From positions 93,332-140,777 of the forward strand of contig KI911970.1 of the NCBI GenBank assembly GCA_000517005.1: a DNA stretch of 47,446 bases, read 5' to 3'. This DNA is from Microvirga lupini. Lineage in GTDB: Bacteria > Pseudomonadota > Alphaproteobacteria > Rhizobiales > Beijerinckiaceae. The notes beneath the pieces are model-generated. The model was given only the letters and a program-made list of their open reading frames with translations. It had not been told where the DNA came from and searched no databases. The position numbers were made by a program, and so were the translations under genes. Shown one piece after another: positions 44,007-47,446 of the stretch. How positions within the stretch are numbered: the stretch's first letter is position 1; each line of letters starts with the position of its first letter.

Positions 44007-45326
44007 TTATTCCTCGCGAAAGGTGACGGCCAACCGGTCGGTGAGGGGTTGCGTCAGATAAGTGATGATGCGCCGGGATTGGCCGCGGATCAGCACCTCG
44101 GCGGGAAGTCCCGGTGTCAGTTCCTTTCCTTCCAGCTTGCGCCGTTCGCCCGGGGCGATTGCGATCTTGACGGTAAAATAGGCCTGCCCGGACTGATTGC
44201 TGACAACCTGATCCGGCGAGACATTGGTGACCACGCCCTCGAGTTCCACCGGCGCCGGGAGCTTGAACGAGCTGATCTGGATGGTCGCGGGCTGGTCGAT
44301 ATGCACCTGGTCGACCTCGTCAGGCCGGATCTTCGCATTCACGATCAAAGGATCCGCGCTGGGGATGATCGACATCAGCTTCTGCCCCGGTCCGATAATG
44401 CCGCCGATCGTGTGCACCGCAAGTTCGTGGACCAGTCCCGTTCTTGGTGCCCGGATGTCGAGCCGCTGAAGACGATCTCGAGCGGCTGAGAGCTGCTCTT
44501 CGGTTTCCGCAAGGCCGGCCGTGACGGCTTGAAGCTGTCTCAGGACCTCCGAGCGCGAATTGCGCGTTAACTCGGCAATCTTGAACTCGATTTCCGAGAG
44601 CTGAGAGCGGGCGCCTGCAATCCGGGCTTCAATATCGCCCATCTCGCCTTTCAGGCGGCTCACCTCGCGCTCGGTCTGACGCAGCACGGGACGCCTGATC
44701 AGGCCTTTGCTGTCGAGCATCCGCTGGTCGGCAAGCTCGGCTGTCACCTGGACGAGCTCTTCCTTGAGCGCCTTGTATCTCTCATTAAAGCCATCGATCT
44801 GCCTCTCGACCTGATGCTTGCGCTCCTGCTGTTGGGAAAGCTGGTTCAACCGCGTGAAGCGCCGCTCGTTCATCAGGCTCTCCTCGGCAGCAAGGGCCGC
44901 TCTCAATGCGCTTTGCGCCTCCCTGGAGGGAATCGGCAGCTCGGGTCTCGCAATCGTCGTGCGATCCAGGTGCTCGGCTTCGAGGCGGGCCTTTTGGGCG
45001 GTGAGATCGACCATTTTGCGTTCGAAGATGCTGGCATCTGCCGTGACCTTGGCGGCGTCGAGCCGGACAAGCACCTGCCCCTCCTGCACAAGCTCTCCCT
45101 CCTTGACGAGAATCGCCCCGATGACGCCGCCCTCCAGATGCTGGACGGCCTGGGCGCTGGACTGAACTGCAAAAGTACCCGACGTCACGACCGCGCTGTC
45201 GACCTTGGCGGCGACCGCCCAGCCGCCGATCCCGAAGAACACGGTGCACGAACTCATGATGAACCAGCGCATCAGCCGGCGCATGGAGGAAGAATTGGCA
45301 ACGAGATCGGCTTCGAACTCGGTCAT
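44007..45326 (-). CDS. Type I secretion membrane-fusion protein (HlyD/PrsE family)
   Basis: A 439-residue adaptor with an N-terminal membrane helix (about 21-43, FIMSSCTVFFGIGGWAVAAKVDS), a lipoyl/barrel half (AVQHLEGGVIGAILVKEGELVQEGQVLV), a long coiled coil of about 190 residues (arms rich in Leu, Gln and Glu), the second lipoyl half (IRAPRTGLVHELAVHTIGGII) and the beta barrel (LTPGLPAEVLIRGQ). It bridges the ABC transporter and an outer-membrane TolC not present in the window. It follows the ABC gene by 151 bp, a gap that contains a Crp-type site. Confidence 0.92.
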   Translation of the reverse strand: MTEFEADLVANSSSMRRLMRWFIMSSCTVFFGIGGWAVAAKVDSAVVTSGTFAVQSSAQAVQHLEGGVIGAILVKEGELVQEGQVLVRLDAAKVTADASIFERKMVDLTAQKARLEAEHLDRTTIARPELPIPSREAQSALRAALAAEESLMNERRFTRLNQLSQQQERKHQVERQIDGFNERYKALKEELVQVTAELADQRMLDSKGLIRRPVLRQTEREVSRLKGEMGDIEARIAGARSQLSEIEFKIAELTRNSRSEVLRQLQAVTAGLAETEEQLSAARDRLQRLDIRAPRTGLVHELAVHTIGGIIGPGQKLMSIIPSADPLIVNAKIRPDEVDQVHIDQPATIQISSFKLPAPVELEGVVTNVSPDQVVSNQSGQAYFTVKIAIAPGERRKLEGKELTPGLPAEVLIRGQSRRIITYLTQPLTDRLAVTFREE

Positions 45327-45457
45327 GGCGCGCTCCGCTGTGTGGGCTGCCGTCCCCGGAAGGGGAACCGGCAGGATCCGTCTTCAGATCCTCGCGCCGG
45401 TCATGGAAGTCCGGCGCTCGTTCCTGAAGCAGATTGGCACGCTGCGATTTCCGGCGC

Positions 45458-45473
45458 TGTGGCCCAGTTCACA
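45458..45473. promoter_or_regulatory. Crp-type site 11
   Basis: TGTGGCCCAGTTCACA, one mismatch. It lies in the ABC-HlyD gap; CAATCT at about 45435-45430 suits a -10. It could give hlyD a separate promoter with a leader of about 98 nt. Confidence 0.4.
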
Positions 45474-45477
45474 GTTC

Positions 45478-47367
45478 CTAGCTCACGTGGCCGTTTGATC
45501 GCTGCGCTCGGGTCGCATCCAGACTGGTGACGGTCGCGGTGGCGGGGCCAACCGACGGGCTTGAGGAACCCGCAGCCGGATCGGACGCGACCGTCTGCCC
45601 GGGCTGAATGACAGGCGTTCCGCCGCCTGTTTGCGGGCTTACCGCCTGAGACGGCTTGTGCGGCTGGCCGATGCGGGGGAACAGAGCGGCAAGAACCTGC
45701 TCCTTCGGCCCGAACATCTCGGCGCGACCGCTGCGGACCGACAGGATCTTGTTGGCCGCGAAGATGGCGCTCGGCCGATGAGCCACGATGACGACGATCT
45801 TTCCGGCCTGACGCATCTGATGAATGGCGTCGTTGAGCGACTGCTCGCCGAGGGGATCCAGGTTGGAATTGGGCTCGTCGAGCACCACCAGGAACGGATT
45901 TCCGAACAGGGCGCGGGCAAGGCCGATGCGCTGGCGCTGACCGCCCGACAGGGTGGTGCCGCCTTCGCCGACCGGAGTATCATATCCCAGCGGGAAGGTG
46001 AGGATCATGTCGTGCACGCCCGCCATCTTCGCGGCTTCGATCACCTGTTCGGCGGTTGCACCCTTGCGGAAACGCGCGATGTTCTCGGCGATCGTTCCAT
46101 CGAACAGCTCGATGCTCTGGGGAAGGTGGCCGATCGATTCGGCGAGAGCGTCCGGCGAGTACTGGCCGATCAAGGCGTTGTCGAAGCGAACCTCGCCACG
46201 GGCCGTCGGCCAGGCGCCGACCAGGGCGCGGACGAGGGTGGACTTGCCGCAGCCGCTCGGGCCGATGATCCCAAGGGCGTCGCCCGCTTCGATTTCGAAC
46301 GAAACGCCGCTGACGGTGGCGACTGACCCGCCCGGAGGAACGATTGCGACGTCCCGGACTGACAGCGTGTGATGCGGACGCGGCATGCCGTGCTGCTGCT
46401 GAACGGCCTTGGGCAGCTTGGAAGAGAGCGCCCGCAGCCGCCGGAGAGCCTGCAAAGCGGCCGATGTGCTGCGCCAGTTCCCGATGACCAGATCGATGGG
46501 CGTAAGCGCACGTGCAAGGATGACCGAGCTCGCGATCATGGCACCCGGCGACATCTGCGCCTCGATAACCAGATAGGCTCCGAGTGCGAGCATCGCCGAT
46601 TGCAGGACGTGCCGGACCGTTTTGGAGATGGCGCCGAAGACGCTGGCGTGATCCGCAAGGTCGCGTGCATGCGAGATCGCGTTCACATAGCCGCTGCCCC
46701 AGCGTTTGCACAGATCGTCCCCCATACTCATGGCGGCGGCCGCCTCGGAATTGCGCCTTGCGTCCAGCAGAAGGGTCATGGTGGCCGTGTGCACCTGGGT
46801 CGCAGCCTTGACGTGGCCTTTGGTGGCGAACTCGTTGATCAGGCTCAGGATGACGAGAAAGAGAGCGCCGGCTCCGGCCGCGAAAAACAGGACCGGATTG
46901 ATCAGAAGCAGGATTGCGAAATAGATCGGCATCCATGGAAGGTCGAGGAGAGCGACCGGGCCAGGGCCCATGAGATAGTTGCGGATGGACGCCAAGTCCT
47001 GCAACGGATCGTGATTGCGGGCATGCGGCCCGAAATGGAGCGGCAGCTTCAGCGTCGCCTCGAACAGGGTTGGGGCCAGTTTGTGGTCGAAGGTGATGCC
47101 CACACGGGCCATGAGTTTGCCGCGCAACCCTTCCAACAGTCCGTAGAAGGCATAGAGCAGCAGAGCGAGCAAAGAGAGAGCCGCCAGTGTCGGGATGCTC
47201 TTGCTCGACAGCACCTTGTTGTAGACCAGCATCATGAAAATAGGGCCGGTCAGCATCAGGACGTTGCCGAGACAGCTGATGGCGCTGATGCCGATCAGCG
47301 GCCTCTTGAGGGTGCGAAGAGCGGTGCGGAGTTGGACTTCGGCGCTGTTCCTCATTCCATTCTTCAT
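45478..47367 (-). CDS. Type I secretion ABC permease/ATPase (PrsD/PrtD family)
   Basis: A 629-residue exporter subunit. The membrane domain (about 20-310) has six helices from RPLIGISAISCLGNVLM on, without a C39 peptidase. The ATPase has Walker A GPSGCGKST, a Q-loop in LPQSIELFDGTI, signature LSGGQRQRIGLAR and Walker B FLVVLDEPNSNLD. A tail of about 60 residues rich in Pro, Ser and Thr follows the ATPase and is not part of the fold. The ATG at 47367 has AAGGA 9 nt upstream; the frame extends to 47415. Cargo is normally an RTX protein; none intact is in the window. Confidence 0.93.
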   Translation of the reverse strand: MKNGMRNSAEVQLRTALRTLKRPLIGISAISCLGNVLMLTGPIFMMLVYNKVLSSKSIPTLAALSLLALLLYAFYGLLEGLRGKLMARVGITFDHKLAPTLFEATLKLPLHFGPHARNHDPLQDLASIRNYLMGPGPVALLDLPWMPIYFAILLLINPVLFFAAGAGALFLVILSLINEFATKGHVKAATQVHTATMTLLLDARRNSEAAAAMSMGDDLCKRWGSGYVNAISHARDLADHASVFGAISKTVRHVLQSAMLALGAYLVIEAQMSPGAMIASSVILARALTPIDLVIGNWRSTSAALQALRRLRALSSKLPKAVQQQHGMPRPHHTLSVRDVAIVPPGGSVATVSGVSFEIEAGDALGIIGPSGCGKSTLVRALVGAWPTARGEVRFDNALIGQYSPDALAESIGHLPQSIELFDGTIAENIARFRKGATAEQVIEAAKMAGVHDMILTFPLGYDTPVGEGGTTLSGGQRQRIGLARALFGNPFLVVLDEPNSNLDPLGEQSLNDAIHQMRQAGKIVVIVAHRPSAIFAANKILSVRSGRAEMFGPKEQVLAALFPRIGQPHKPSQAVSPQTGGGTPVIQPGQTVASDPAAGSSSPSVGPATATVTSLDATRAQRSNGHVS

Positions 47368-47446
47368 CGCGATCGTCCTTGTTACGAGCCATCCACGCGA
47401 GCTGAAACCGTGCAACGAGCTAGGTAACGGCCAATTGGCGTCAGTG

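Overview
The window reads as chromosomal DNA of a GC-rich alphaproteobacterium of the order Hyphomicrobiales (Rhizobiales). It is most like Methylobacteriaceae/Microvirga, a placement that rests on gene content rather than a marker gene. Supporting signs are an NDUFA12-type complex I subunit, DUF1127 and DUF6894 small proteins, a BTLCP transglutaminase-like protease, a Tlde1/DUF2778 protein, and dispersed palindromic repeats of a kind common in these genomes. No rRNA, tRNA, CRISPR array or intact transposon was recognised.

Layout. 0-13 kb: mainly housekeeping and mixed genes (bcp-type peroxiredoxin, AsmA-like envelope protein, tyrS, a frameshifted RTX C-terminus, NDUFA12, alginate-lyase-like protein, Tlde1-like protein, methyltransferases, a DUF1127 micro-cluster, an FAD oxidoreductase with an Rrf2 regulator). 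13-17 kb: a cupin gene broken by an in-frame TGA, an RspB/idonate-type dehydrogenase, an HNH protein, and two repeat elements. 16.4-27.5 kb: a sugar-acid uptake and catabolism locus with a GntR/FCD regulator, an oligopeptide-type ABC importer with its two ATPases fused, mannonate dehydratase ManD, a second enolase-superfamily dehydratase, a uronate-dehydrogenase-like SDR and an EamA permease. 27.5-37 kb: a ferric-siderophore uptake locus on the minus strand (TonB-dependent receptor, siderophore-interacting reductase, binding protein, two permeases, ATPase, ornithine-cyclodeaminase-family protein), facing a LysR-HTH/anthranilate-phosphoribosyltransferase-like fusion.

37-45.5 kb is the most unusual part. 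About ten palindromes of the Crp type (TGTGA-N6-TCACA) lie next to very small genes, several of them under 60 codons and easily missed. In most cases the site centre lies 57-75 bp before the start codon, with a -10-like hexamer 28-30 nt after the centre, as in class II Crp promoters. Two sites also face leftward into short transcripts that I predict to be sRNAs: each carries a CCTCCC anti-Shine-Dalgarno motif and ends in a hairpin with a T-rich tail. A Crp-family regulator whose recognition helix carries RETVxR lies in the same cluster. I propose a local Crp-type regulon of microproteins and anti-SD sRNAs. The last 5 kb holds a BTLCP protease, a patatin-like phospholipase and a type I secretion ABC/HlyD pair; two further Crp-like sites lie here.
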